Shown here in pieces: positions 23,287 through 34,537 of a stretch of DNA of 64,000 bases. This stretch comes from Rotaria socialis (Eukaryota; Rotifera; Eurotatoria; Philodinida; Philodinidae): positions 62,001 to 126,000 of the forward strand of contig CAJNYU010001438.1 of the NCBI GenBank assembly GCA_905331475.1, written 5' to 3'. Below the pieces are notes generated by a model, which saw only the letters and a list, made by a program, of their open reading frames with translations, had not been told where the DNA came from and searched no databases. The position numbers and the translations under genes are program-made. Numbering within the stretch: the first letter of the stretch is position 1; the number at the start of each line of letters is the position of its first letter.

Positions 23287-24686
23287 ACATGTGATCATTT
23301 GAGAAAAAATGCATTAAATACTGTTCAATATGCTGAATTCAATATCTCAAGCTGTAACTTTGGAAGAAATGAAGCAATTCATACTGGTAAACATCTTGTA
23401 CCTCTTCTCAGTACTTATATGCCTAAGTTACAAACATTACGTCTTTGGAGACCAGATGACTTTCCTTGGACATCGAGTGTTTATTTATTAACAAAATATA
23501 GTTAATTAGAACTATTAATTTTAAAAAAATATTTTAATTCTGAAAATGATTTAGTAGAATTTTATTAGTTATTGAATATTGTCATAACAATTAAAAAGTG
23601 AATATTAAGTTATCATATCTGATAAAAACTTTATTAATGTAGCTGATAATGAACTCAAATTTGAAACTCATCCGTTCTTCGCCTATTTATTCTAATAATA
23701 TATAAGATACATTTTCTCAAATGCAAGTGTCTCCAATAGAGATAGAGTTTCTTTTTCTGCACAGGATCAATCATTAGAGAAACGCTGTATTTCATTTTAT
23801 TTTCTGTTTGGGATACCGATTTCTATTGTTGAATTCTTCTATTGCTAAGTTAATGCTCGGGTATTGTGACCATGAAAGAGTATGAAGAGGTCATCTATTG
23901 GTTGGGCCTGAATTTTAATTGATAAAGAAAGAGGACTGTATTCTTTGGTATATATCGATTCCTTTTTTTGATTTCGATTGATAAAACTCAGAGTGGAAGC
24001 CGCAAAACTCTCGACTTATACTTTCGTTAACTATTTCTCGTCGAACAACACGTGAACTTCACAAAAATATAGATTTAATGTGTGAAAAGTAAAATCTAAT
24101 ATTCAGAAAGTCTTTATTTTCTCCTCGAATTGCTTTACCTCATTAGAAAATACAATTAAAATCTTAGGGAAAGAACTATCAAAAGAAAAATACCAAATCA
24201 GTTTTATTTTATTTGAACAAAAGATTTATTAAATATAATTGTTTGAGTTTTTTTTGGCCGAATTTATAATAAAAATGAATAAAATATTTTCAGTTCAAAC
24301 ATTTTTCTGTAATGATTATTCTTTTCGTCTTTTATGTCTTTAAGTTCGACCGAACTTCAAATCTGGATACTATTATGGAGTGTTGAGGAGACAATGACAA
24401 CGAACTCTGCACACGCCTCAATCTATTAGTATGTTATTCAAATATATTTATTGAAGAAAAAAACTCAATTTAATAAAATCATTGTTATTTAGATGAACAC
24501 AGAGCTATCTTTGAACAAGATCTTTCTCAATTATTTGAACAATTAAAACGACTCGTCTATCTTGATATTCATCGCGACACAGCATCTGAAATAATCGAAC
24601 CTTATCGTTTAATGGTTCAAACTCGTTTTCGAAATAGTCGAATTGATATTCCAATATCAAGATTCGTCTTTGGATGTAATTATTGA
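23287..24686 (+). pseudogene. Relic of a bdelloid F-box/LRR-like family gene
   Basis: Two coding-looking blocks survive. The first (23287-23505) follows a 3' splice site and includes YAEFNISSCNFGRNE, HLVPLLSTYMPKLQTLRLW and RPDDFPWTS, then ends in a stop soon after. The second (24493-24686) includes EQDLSQLFEQLKRLVYLDI and MVQTRFRNSRIDIPISRF. From memory these are the central and C-terminal parts of a large family of F-box/leucine-rich-like proteins in bdelloid genomes. The missing N-terminus, the early stop and the AT-rich decayed 1 kb between the blocks indicate a pseudogene. Confidence 0.5.
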
Positions 24687-27427
24687 AATTAATAGGGCAT
24701 CACAATACGTCAAAGAAAACTATTTCGTTTCTCTTTTTCCTTAACTACTAATTCATTCAGATTTATTTCTCTTATTCATTGATTTTCTAAAATAAAATAG
24801 AGTTTAAATTAATTTGCAACAAGACGTTTTTCTTTAACCAAATCTCACATACGAAACATAGTTTCTTATTAATAGTGCCATTCATAACAAAAATATCATC
24901 AACTATGCATTTTGAATTACTATGATTATTGTCATTCAAACATTCTAAATATATCGAATACAAATCATCATTTGCAAATATAGAGCTACGAGTGACAGGC
25001 GTTTCTCGTTCTGAAGCGTTCCGCCCCCAAGCAATGGAGACGCTATCTCATATTGCGTTTTCTAGTATTTTTCACATATACTGAGCGATGTCATAATTCG
25101 GTTACACCGGATAACGACTTTTCGAACACGAAGTCAACCTCCTCTTTCAAAAACCTTCTCAAAGATATAAATGAGATCATTTTCAGTGTTATTTTATGGG
25201 TAATGACTTTTGATATAACTATGCATTTTAAAGTTGAGTAATACGCGTATATTAAAAGTCGTTACCCAAAAGGTAAGACTGTAATTATGAATCAGTTTTG
25301 AAAAGGGAATACTTATGCTGCCAAGTGTATGGGTATTGTGACATGAAATTGTGGATACCCGGTGTAATGGTATTATGACATCTATGGCGTAATCAGGGAT
25401 GAACCAGGTGGGGCTCAGCCCCACCATCGAGATTTCAAGCCACATCACTAGAATTTTAAGGTCTACCACGGTTACTTCGAATTTACTGGGGTTTCAATTA
25501 TATTCGAACACGATTTCACTGATATCTTTGTACGTCGCATGAATTTCTTCTAAAGCTTCGCGTTATGCAAGAAAAATAACCATCTGTTTCTGCTCATATT
25601 TCGAAATGATTGCATTAATTGCTCTTTCTATCAGATTCATTTAACATTACATTGAGAGAAGTCGCTCATTGATTTGTACCAGAGATCGAAAACGAACCGA
25701 ACCGAACTCGAATCATTTCTTGGTATTCGATGTCAAACTAAGCAGAACGAGAACTGATATTTGGTTAAGTAGTGATTTTAAACAAACATACAAATCATTG
25801 AATCAACTATCATTTTCTTCGATGATGCTGCTGCGCAAAATGATAAAATCATGTATGATCGTTTTTAATACTTCTAACTTTTCCTTTCGTATAAGTTTAT
25901 GCCTTTTCTAAGCACAACCATACTAATTGTGTCCATGAAGATTAATCACTTTAATCACTGTAAATCTGTAAATCATTTCTGGAATAGTCACTTATGGTCA
26001 TTTTATCGTCGCTTATATCTCGTAATTACCATATATTAGCGTTATAATAAGTTTTTTAATTTTCTGTGCCATTTTAGTTTGCCGTCAATCGATTGTTCGA
26101 TTGTTAATTCGCCATTTGATATTTCATCACCACAGTCTCTCATGATTTGATTGTAAGATCATATTTCAAATTACTTTACATTATTATTAAAATAATAATA
26201 GTAAAAATTATAAAGCTTTTGCAAGTCATAGGTAACATGTTAAAGAAGCATGCTGAAAAACAATACTAATGGTTTTTCAGGTCCGAAATTACATGATACA
26301 GGCGAATCTACTGTAATTCCTGGTTTAATATCATACTAATCCAGGTCGAATGATACGGTCCGTAACGGATATCCGTTTTGATTGACCTGCGTGGGTGCGA
26401 ATAGGAAAATAGTCATATTGACCTGATGACAATTGACAACATGTTTCATTATCAGGACAATAACTAAACAAATATTTTATTTTATTTCCAATATTTCTTC
26501 ATCGATTTGCATTTACCTTTGTTCATCTATTAAATAAAAGAAAACAAAATTTTTTTTCTACAATAAAGAAGTTCTTTTTGTTTTATATTTAAAAGAAAAC
26601 AAAAAATTACAGAATTGTAAAAGTCATTGGAAGATCTTATATGATTCAATGCATGTTTTTATCTATCTCAACTTTTTAAATAATAGATGAACTATATTTA
26701 ATTATAAAACATTAATTAATTTAGAAAAAACGTTTTCATTTCATTATTCAAATTATTTTATAATAGTGACAGAAATACCTTTCGGTTTATATTAGATCAC
26801 TTCTATCTATGCTCATCATAATTTAGCATTCCTCTCTATCATCTTTTTATTGAAATTTTTTCAACAAACTAACAAATTAAAACGGTTCACGATTACGATA
26901 AAAGCTTAATTTATGAAACATTATTAAATGATGAATATAATTGTTACACGATACAATCATTGTTCATTTAGAAATTCATTTCATTTCGAATTCAATTTGA
27001 AAGCGTTTCTTTTTCAGTCAACAATCAACCACAAAATACCTGATCTTTTTTCTCAAATTGCAACTTTTCTTATAGTTTTAAAATGAATAATTACAATATC
27101 CTCTCGAAAAAACATTATGAGTCTCAACAGGTTAATCTATTAATATAAATCTTTTCCTTTACAAATAAATGATGATTTTAATTGAACAAATATGTTTTAT
27201 ACACTTATAACAATTCTAGAGAACTCGTTTTTTAACATCTTTTAATACAACTTAGTTATTGAAAATATTTATACTGGAAGATCTTTTCGAGAACAAAATA
27301 AATTTATCTGTGCAAATATAATGAGAATTCATATAAATATAAACTATTTCCTTATTTTATATTCTTTCTTTTATTTTATTTTTGTTGTTCAAAAAAACCT
27401 GCACAACAACAGACAACAAAAAAAAAA
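24687..27427. other. Gene-poor AT-rich interval
   Basis: About 2.7 kb with no convincing gene. A short hairpin with GTGGGG / CCCCAC arms lies near 25408-25424. The longest open frames (25194-25469, 25669-25911) show no family resemblance or splice structure. The part from 26480 onward is extremely AT-rich. Confidence 0.5.
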
Positions 27428-27784
27428 TTATTGTGATGGTGGTGCAGGTGTTTCGTGGTGCGAAGTGGCAGAAACAGCACCAGCACCGACATTAGCCGTT
27501 TGACTCGCCACAACAGCGGCTAGTCGTTGAACAAGTATTGGCCGTAATGACCCGGCCGGCATCGCTTCAATAAAAGCCACGCAACCTTCAAGTGTATATG
27601 ATGAAGTGGTGGTATATGGTGGCGGTGGCGGCGGTGGTGGTTGAATAAATTGTTGGTGTATCGATGGTGGTGATGACGAAGAAGACCTCTATAAAAAAAA
27701 ATAATTTGATAGATTTGTAAATATTTAATATTTAATACGATGTAAATTCTTAACCTTGAAGTCATCTGAATAAGAACGACACAT
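27428..27784 (-). CDS. Small proline-rich protein, unknown function
   Basis: Two exons (27755-27784 and 27428-27688) joined across a 66-bp GT-AG intron give 118 bases short of 0.4 kb of frame and a 96-residue protein. It starts MCRSYSDDFK, has a serine/proline segment with a run of eight prolines, then a conserved-looking stretch CVAFIEAMPAGSLRPILVQR followed by an alanine-rich tail. No signal peptide or membrane segment is seen. The stop TAA is at 27428-27430. I do not recognise the family. Base composition of the frame is much richer in G and C than the flanks, which supports coding. Confidence 0.6.
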
Positions 27785-28493
27785 TATTGAAACGATTTCA
27801 CTAACTTAATTCTATGTACTGACGCAATGGAAAAGCAGCGTTAGACACAGACTGACATGACCTGACGAAAAAAAATTCTACGGACGCACATAGCGAGTAA
27901 AAAAAAAAGAACACTGATTCTCTTGTTATTTCTCTTATTCTCTCGTTAGACGAACAAACAGATTCTGTTCTTTTTTGACGTCTATTTCATCTGTTCTATG
28001 TTCTCAGCGGAAAAAGCCTCGACTCGGTTTTCTCTTTCTCGTTCGATGACCTGTAGGATCTTCATGCAATATTCAATACTATTTAATTTCCATTGCTGTC
28101 ATTCTGCCATAACCCACACTGTGACACCTGGCATTTTTTATTAGTGAACGTCTCTAATCCTCATCAAGGCGTTACACCCCCTCAGATTTTTATTATTTCT
28201 ATCAGTTATAAATCAGGGATCGTTCTCGATCACTTTTTTCAACTTTGTTTCCCGAAAATCGACACGGGCGAGTTTTGCCTGCGATACCCACAGGTATCAT
28301 CGAAAACAAAATTTGCTTTTCCACGAGTCAAAGCCAGATGTAATTGTAGATTTAACGGTGATGATTACGAATATCCTAATTAGAAGTGTCAATTGCTTCC
28401 GAAGTAGCCGAGACGATTCGTTTGATCCTATTTTTTGTTATTTGTACCCTCATCGAATAACCACACGATAGCATTGGATGCAAAATAATTTCC
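27785..28493. other. Intergenic up to the assembly gap
   Basis: Upstream of the small proline-rich gene. No gene is supported. The 28093-28383 open frame lacks any recognisable content. Confidence 0.45.
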
Positions 28494-28593
28494 NNNNNNN
28501 NNNNNNNNNNNNNNNNNNNNNNNNNNNNNNNNNNNNNNNNNNNNNNNNNNNNNNNNNNNNNNNNNNNNNNNNNNNNNNNNNNNNNNNNNNNNN
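28494..28593. other. Assembly gap (100 N)
   Basis: Exactly one hundred N. The round size suggests a scaffold gap of unknown true length. It abuts an inverted-repeat end, so the gap may be caused by the repeat. Confidence 0.99.
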
Positions 28594-29444
28594 ATGAAAA
28601 GCGTTTGCCTGATTCTTAGGCTGTGACCAATTCCCATGCTTGGGTCACAATTGAGTGTGGAAGCCGTTCATCCAGCGATGCTGTCTATCTCACAGGTAAG
28701 GCGATCCCAGAAACTAGCTCATCGTAGGACGCAGCGAACGGTACTGGTGAGCGCCGAAACAATTATGGGGTTATTAAATCGTAGTCATCCATGGATATAG
28801 CCACATAAACGAAATACTAAATTTACAGCGAATAACAGGTAAAAAGGTAAAAACAGGCGCACTGCCAACCACGTGGAAAAGGCAAATCATTCGATATTGG
28901 TACGTCGCTGCGGTAGACAAGTATGAAGACACCCGTACCTACTTAAACACGCATGTTGAATGCATGCACACCAACGCACACATCCACACCAACATCTTAG
29001 AGTGATAATTCGAGTAACAGAGATGCGTCCGTATCTTTACACGCCGTTTTCCAGCTTTCGTGGCACCCATAGTTGCGATGGGTGTGGCAGTGTGTGAATG
29101 CGTTAATCCGTTTTCTTGTTTCTCTACCGTGGTTGCACACCAACATTGAGTGATATGCATTTTTGGCATGATTAGCTGCCTACCTGTTTTACCCTTTTGT
29201 GTCTGATTCAGTGTATATCTAGTGTTTTGCCTATGTGACTCTATCCACAAAGACTACGATTTAGTGTGCCTATCTGTGTTTCGACGCTCACCCTCTCGCT
29301 TCGCTCCATCATGTGACGAACTTCATTTCTGGTTCCGCCGTCGCGGTGAGTTGTACAGCAATACCATATGCACAGTTTCCACACTCGATTGTGACGCACG
29401 AACGGGAATTGGTCATAGCTTTCAAATCAGGAGAGTGATTTTCC
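28594..29444. mobile_element. Putative DNA element with about 70-bp inverted ends
   Basis: The stretch 28594-28663, directly after the gap, is a diverged reverse complement of 29377-29444. Shared blocks include TGACCAATTCCC, GTCACAAT and GAGTGTGGAA. The 0.7 kb between the arms has no transposase frame that I can recognise and is richer in G and C than its surroundings, with ACACCAAC-type motifs near 28965-28995. This fits a non-autonomous transposon with long inverted repeats. Its left end may continue into the gap. Confidence 0.6.
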
Positions 29445-30795
29445 TCAGTAGTTGCCCGAAGATGTAGCGTATCTGTGTAAGATGCGGAATATCGCTATGG
29501 AGACGCATCTCCAGGTGGAGTCTAGGATAAAAATCAAAAAATATTTTTTCATCGGGAGATGCCAGAGATACGGCGTCTCTGTGGCAGATACAGTTTGCGT
29601 CTGATGGATTCCTTATAGCTATGATATTTATATTTGCTTGGAGTGTTGCTACTGTGTATCCCGCATCTCCCGTGACATCGCTGGCATGCCCGATTTGTTG
29701 AATATGTGACACTGCTGGTGAAGACAGCATTATGTCATAGATATATCTACAAGACTATCTACAAGCCATTTTATGATTCTAGTGATCATTCATTTTCTTA
29801 TAGAGACGTTTTTGCTATAGAAAACACTTCTAGATAAGTTAGAATGTACGAATAATATTTTTGTTGGACACGCGTAAGCTTGAAACTTACAGTAGTATCA
29901 AATTTGAAACTTGAATTCAATTGAAATTGAAGTTTTCAACTTTCGACTGACTATGATAATTCGTGTGAGTCACAATTCTTCAGAATCCTATTCGTTTAAA
30001 AGTTGAAAGTTGAAAATTGCAATTGAATTGAAGTTTCAATCTATGCACAAAACAAGAAATACTATCATCTGTTATTAAAAAAAAATCTTCAATTCTATCT
30101 TGAAACACATGGTACGTTAAATTCAAATACTTTGACGATAGATTAAACTATCATTATGAATGATGGACTATCGTCCGTTGAACAGATTCAATAGTTTGAA
30201 AACAAACATGTATGACTTTTACATTCTGGAAAATGTTCACGTTTTCTTAGATCTCTGTTTATATCTGATTGTTTTTCCAGCAAAATAATTGTTTTTGACT
30301 TCGACAGTTTAATTAAATCGAAAATTTATACTGCGTATTAGAGGAAGTCATACAGTCAAATACGTAAAGTAATCACGTGAGGTAGAGAGACAGAAAACAA
30401 ATATTAATTAGTATTTACAATATGTTTCATAAAAAAACAATCACCGGTAATGATATTCATACCTTGTATTTTATGTCTTCTCTCGTTGTTGTGCACGATT
30501 GATTTAAAAAAAACGAAAATATGAATAATACTTCGCAAATTATTTATTCTATGGAATTGAAGAGATCTATTCAAATGTGTAAGATTATTTGAATAATCTC
30601 GAAGCTTTTCACAATTGATGAATGAAATTGTAGTATATTATTAATTATTCGAAAAATGTTATTGCAGTAAATTAGACTATACCAGCAATACTTACATGAC
30701 TAATGAGTTGTCTAGTGTTTTGCTTAAAAGGTTTTTTGATTAGTTTTATGGAACTGACAAAAAAACTTTAGCATCAGTTCATTTTTCATTATATC
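29445..30795. other. Intergenic with inverted repeats
   Basis: No gene. It holds a perfect hairpin at 29498-29513 (TGGAGA, CGCA, TCTCCA) and the larger imperfect palindrome described separately at 29904-30039. Confidence 0.5.
29904..30039. repeat. Imperfect palindrome, arms about 40 bp
   Basis: The arm at 29904-29947 (GAAACTTGAATTCAATTG, then TTTTCAACTTTC) is matched in reverse complement by 30002-30039 (GAAAGTTGAAAA, then CAATTGAATTGAAGTTTC), with small gaps. The spacer is about 55 bp. It is probably a miniature inverted-repeat element or its remnant. Confidence 0.55.
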
Positions 30796-30905
30796 CCTAG
30801 TCGAACTTTTTTATTCATACTCGTGTCAAGATGTGTCCATAGTTCTTGACTTCCTTGACCAAGAAAGTCAAAAATTGCATGGGCTTGCAAAAAAGTTCGA
30901 CTAGG
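30796..30905. mobile_element. Miniature inverted-repeat element (MITE), 110 bp
   Basis: A perfect 17-bp inverted repeat, CCTAGTCGAACTTTTTT at 30796-30812 and its reverse complement at 30889-30905, bounds a 76-bp centre. The centre has its own partial dyad (TTCTTGACTTCCTTGACCAAGAA). TA dinucleotides lie just outside both ends, as in Tc1/mariner-type insertions, but a clean duplication is not certain. Confidence 0.65.
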
Positions 30906-31286
30906 TATACAATAGAAACAAAATATCCAAATTTCCTATTTTTTACACTGAAGAATTTAATTAAAAAAATATCGTATAGGAGATCTTATGTTCGTTTTAA
31001 TTGCAATCTTTTGTCTTTTGTCTTCTGTTACTATGTGATGAATGTTAACGACAGCTAGAGCTCATAAATCAAAAGCATTATAGTGAAACCAACATTTTAT
31101 TGAGTATGAATATAATTATAATATAGAAAACAAAAACAATATTGCAAAATATATACGATTTCATCAAGAATAATTCACATTATTTGCAAGCCATAAACAC
31201 AAAGTGTACTTCGTTTCTATTCATTTGTCGTCTCATTTGCCAGGATAAATACGAACAAGTAACTCCAGGCTAAAATTAAACGAATC
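30906..31286. other. Intergenic, promoter side of the LamG-like gene
   Basis: AT-rich sequence before the first recognised exon of the LamG-like gene. No further element seen. An additional 5' exon cannot be excluded. Confidence 0.4.
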
Positions 31287-34200
31287 ATGGTTGAAGTCAA
31301 ACCATCTTTGGATAGGAATCGAGAACATTTGTCTTGGGTACCACGTATGCATGCGGTTGGACCACGACGAGTATGATACAAGTAGTTTGATATGTAATCT
31401 AATATTTTTCCATTCAGGTTAAACAATCATTTCATGAAGTCAGCACTTCTACTGTAAGACATGATAATTTGATAAATGGACGCATGTTATCCATTCCACT
31501 TGAAGCAATGTCGTTTGAGACAAAACCAGAAGCTAAACCAAGATTATTTAGTTCTCCAGATAATAGTAATAGAAATAAAATCAATAAATTATCATCAATT
31601 GGTCCGGAGAATATTTTTTCATTGAATTCTACTGAAATTATCAATCCAACACTAAATGAACAACGAATAAAAAATTCAAATGGATTTCTAAGGTAAGTCA
31701 TATGGCATTATCATTTAGACAGCATGAATATATTACAACGAGTCAATGTAAGATGAAACTTTTTATTTGAAACATGATAATTTATAGCCTCGCTCGCTGA
31801 ATTCAGAAGCAAATTATTTACTTTTTTGCTAAAGTGTCCATCGATTGTTCGAAGAATTAAACAAAAAGAAAGAGTAGTGGATAAAGGAGATTACTAATTA
31901 TTTTATTTCAATAATTACCTTGTAGTCGAGCAACGGCGCTTCTACGACAACGAACCCATATGTGATCTATACTCGTCAACTTAGTAGATTAACATTTTGC
32001 TACAATATATAATTATTAGATAGCAAAGGTTATTGCATACTATACAAAGGAAATTAAATTATAAGACATATCTTGAGTATATATTTCCTTTCTGTACATA
32101 TTTATATATGTTCTTGATATTTTAATCGATAAACTAACGAAAATCAGATACAGAATGTAAAGCTTTGCAATTTACTTTTTTTCTTTTTCGGTATGATGCT
32201 GCTTCGGATAAAATGAAATTGCAAACCAACGTGCAAAATACCTAAAAGCCTGTCATTGACAGACTCCTAATCCTAGCATAGGTTTTAAGTCAAGGCATAT
32301 GATTTCGAGCAATCTAAAATCACGCATTATCAATAAAAGATCAGCAACCACTAGTAGGAAAAAAGAGTGGATTAGTCATTTTTGCAATAGGTTAAAACAA
32401 TAGAGGCGAGTTTAAATGGCGGCCATATTGAAGACAGAATATTTCAATATGGTTCTTTCTACTTCTTTGTTAATAGTAATTTGACTCAAAAACAAATTTT
32501 ATACTTAAAACTGACTGCGATTTTTCTACTGATTGCTGCTGTGGGTGTTCTCGTTATTTTTATACCTATCTATGTACTTGTTATTCGCAAAATCATTTCC
32601 GTATGTAAGTAAACAATTGTTTTCAGAAAAATTAACCAAAAACATTTCATGATTTTATTACTAGCTTCTTTTACTAATATGACTGCATCGGTTTGTTCTA
32701 CAACGACATGTATTGGCAAGGAAACACCCTATCATTCTTCTATGGTCACTGCTCTCTATACTTTCGATGGAAATCCTATTGACTGGACAGGATCCGGAAC
32801 CGGAATACTATTTGGTTCTGTCCTACCGGGATATACAAATCAACCGTATGTTGGTCTTGAGGCAATAAGTTTGTCTTCTACTTCTTTTCAATATGTTCAA
32901 ATTTCCAATGTTAATTTGGCTCAGAAAAGCTTCACCATAGAAGTTTGGCTGTACATAACGACCGGCTCGCTTACAAGTGACTATGGAATATTTGGCCAAT
33001 GTGATTCAAATAATAAGTGTATCTGCATCAGCTTAAGAAATGGTCGTTTTATAGTTTCATTTGATTCAATGAATACTAATACGACATTAACTGGCTCAAG
33101 CATAATGTTAGTCAATACCTGGATACATTTGGCGGTTGTATATGATGCAACATTGTATCAACAACGAATCTATGTTAATGGTATCATCGATATTGTTTCC
33201 AATGGTATCGTTGCTCCCTATCAAGGAAGTACAACAGGCGTAGTAACAACCATTGGACGAACTATATCATCGGCATATGGAACAACTTATTTTAATGGGT
33301 AACGTAAGAAATTTCGTTTCTGATTATATATTTATCGATTGAAAAACTAGTTGCACTTCTATAGTGAGAGTATTTAAATCGCGAGAGAAAAACGAGAAGA
33401 ACACTTCGTTTCGATACGAAGTCACTACGCTTGAATAGGATGATTTCAATATTGAATCGAATTATCAACCTGATCACACACCTGAAAAGAAACGCACAAC
33501 AATATAGAAGCTAAGATAAATTTAACACATAGGATATCGAAATCATTTAATTATGACAGACTTAAATTGAATTAGAAATTAATTTCTTGCTAGTGTTCAT
33601 ATTGAATTGAGATCTTGTAGCCCTCTTCCTTTGTATTCTAATAAAAATAATGTGTTCCATGAGATATAGTTTTGCTGTTGATTAAAATAATTCTTAAGGA
33701 GCGATTAGAATGTATTTTGCTGTTTGCTAATATGAAAATCTTTAAAAATGAAAATAAGAATATCTGAAATTCCCTTTTCTACTTTCTAGACGAATCGACC
33801 ATTTTACAATATCGGCTGGTGCTGCTCGAAATCCTTGCCAAATTTATAATGATGCAACATTAACAGCTTATTATCCATTCGATACTACCAATACTCTCTA
33901 TGACTATAGTGTTAATCTGTATAATGGAATGGCATATGAAACAAATACAATCTCACAAGGAGCACTTGGATACGCTCTAACTTTTTCATCTAGTACAAGT
34001 TATTTTCAAGCACAATGCTTTACAATGACAAAAGGATCAAATTCATCATATTCATTTTCAATTTGGGTAAACCCATCTGCATCGAGTGGAGGAGGTTCAA
34101 TAATTCATTTTTCGACTTTACAAAATGGCAATGGAAACTGTTATGATCCTCTTGCTTTCGCAGTAACAGGCGAGTTAGTAGCTCAATCGATGCAAAGCAC

Positions 34201-34537
34201 TACAATCGTTAATAGTTTACTAGGTCCTATTTTGCCAACAAACACATGGACTCATGTAGGCATGGTAATTTCGCCAATGAATGGTATGCGACTCTATGTT
34301 AATGGGCAATTGAGTGCATTTACTTCAGGTGCAGGTGGTATAAACATTATTGCATATACTAATCCGGCGTACATAACATTGGCTAATGAAAGTCCATTGG
34401 GTCCTTCTGGATCAACGGGATGTAAAAATGGAAGTATACCGATCGTACCAGGATCATTTACGGGTGCTCTCGATGAATTTCGTTTGTATAATCGTGAATT
34501 GACCAGTCAAGAAATATGTGTGCTTGCTAATCTTTAA
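31287..34537 (+). CDS. Type II membrane protein with two LamG-like domains
   Basis: Five exons join in phase: 31287-31370, 31418-31692, 32477-32604, 32665-33298 and 33790-34537. The first 130 or so residues are a hydrophilic cytoplasmic tail. Exon 3 encodes one strongly hydrophobic segment (TAIFLLIAAVGVLVIFIPIY) that should act as a signal anchor. Exons 4 and 5 each encode a concanavalin/laminin-G-like domain, with the family pattern FTIEVWLYI, NTWIHLAVVYD, RIYVNG and YFNGRIDHF in the first and SFSIWVNPS, NTWTHVGMVI, RLYVNGQ and GALDEFRLYNREL in the second. Such domains bind glycans or proteins at the cell surface. It is an extracellular adhesion or recognition protein by inference. AATAAA occurs near 34811. 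The second intron (784 bp) and fourth (491 bp) are long for this window. Confidence 0.75.

Noticed and set aside
25408..25424. GTGGGG/CCCCAC hairpin
   Set aside because: Six-base arms with a five-base loop are too short to call a functional element without copies elsewhere.
28428..28637. Open frame crossing the run of N
   Set aside because: The frame exists only because N codons are not stops.
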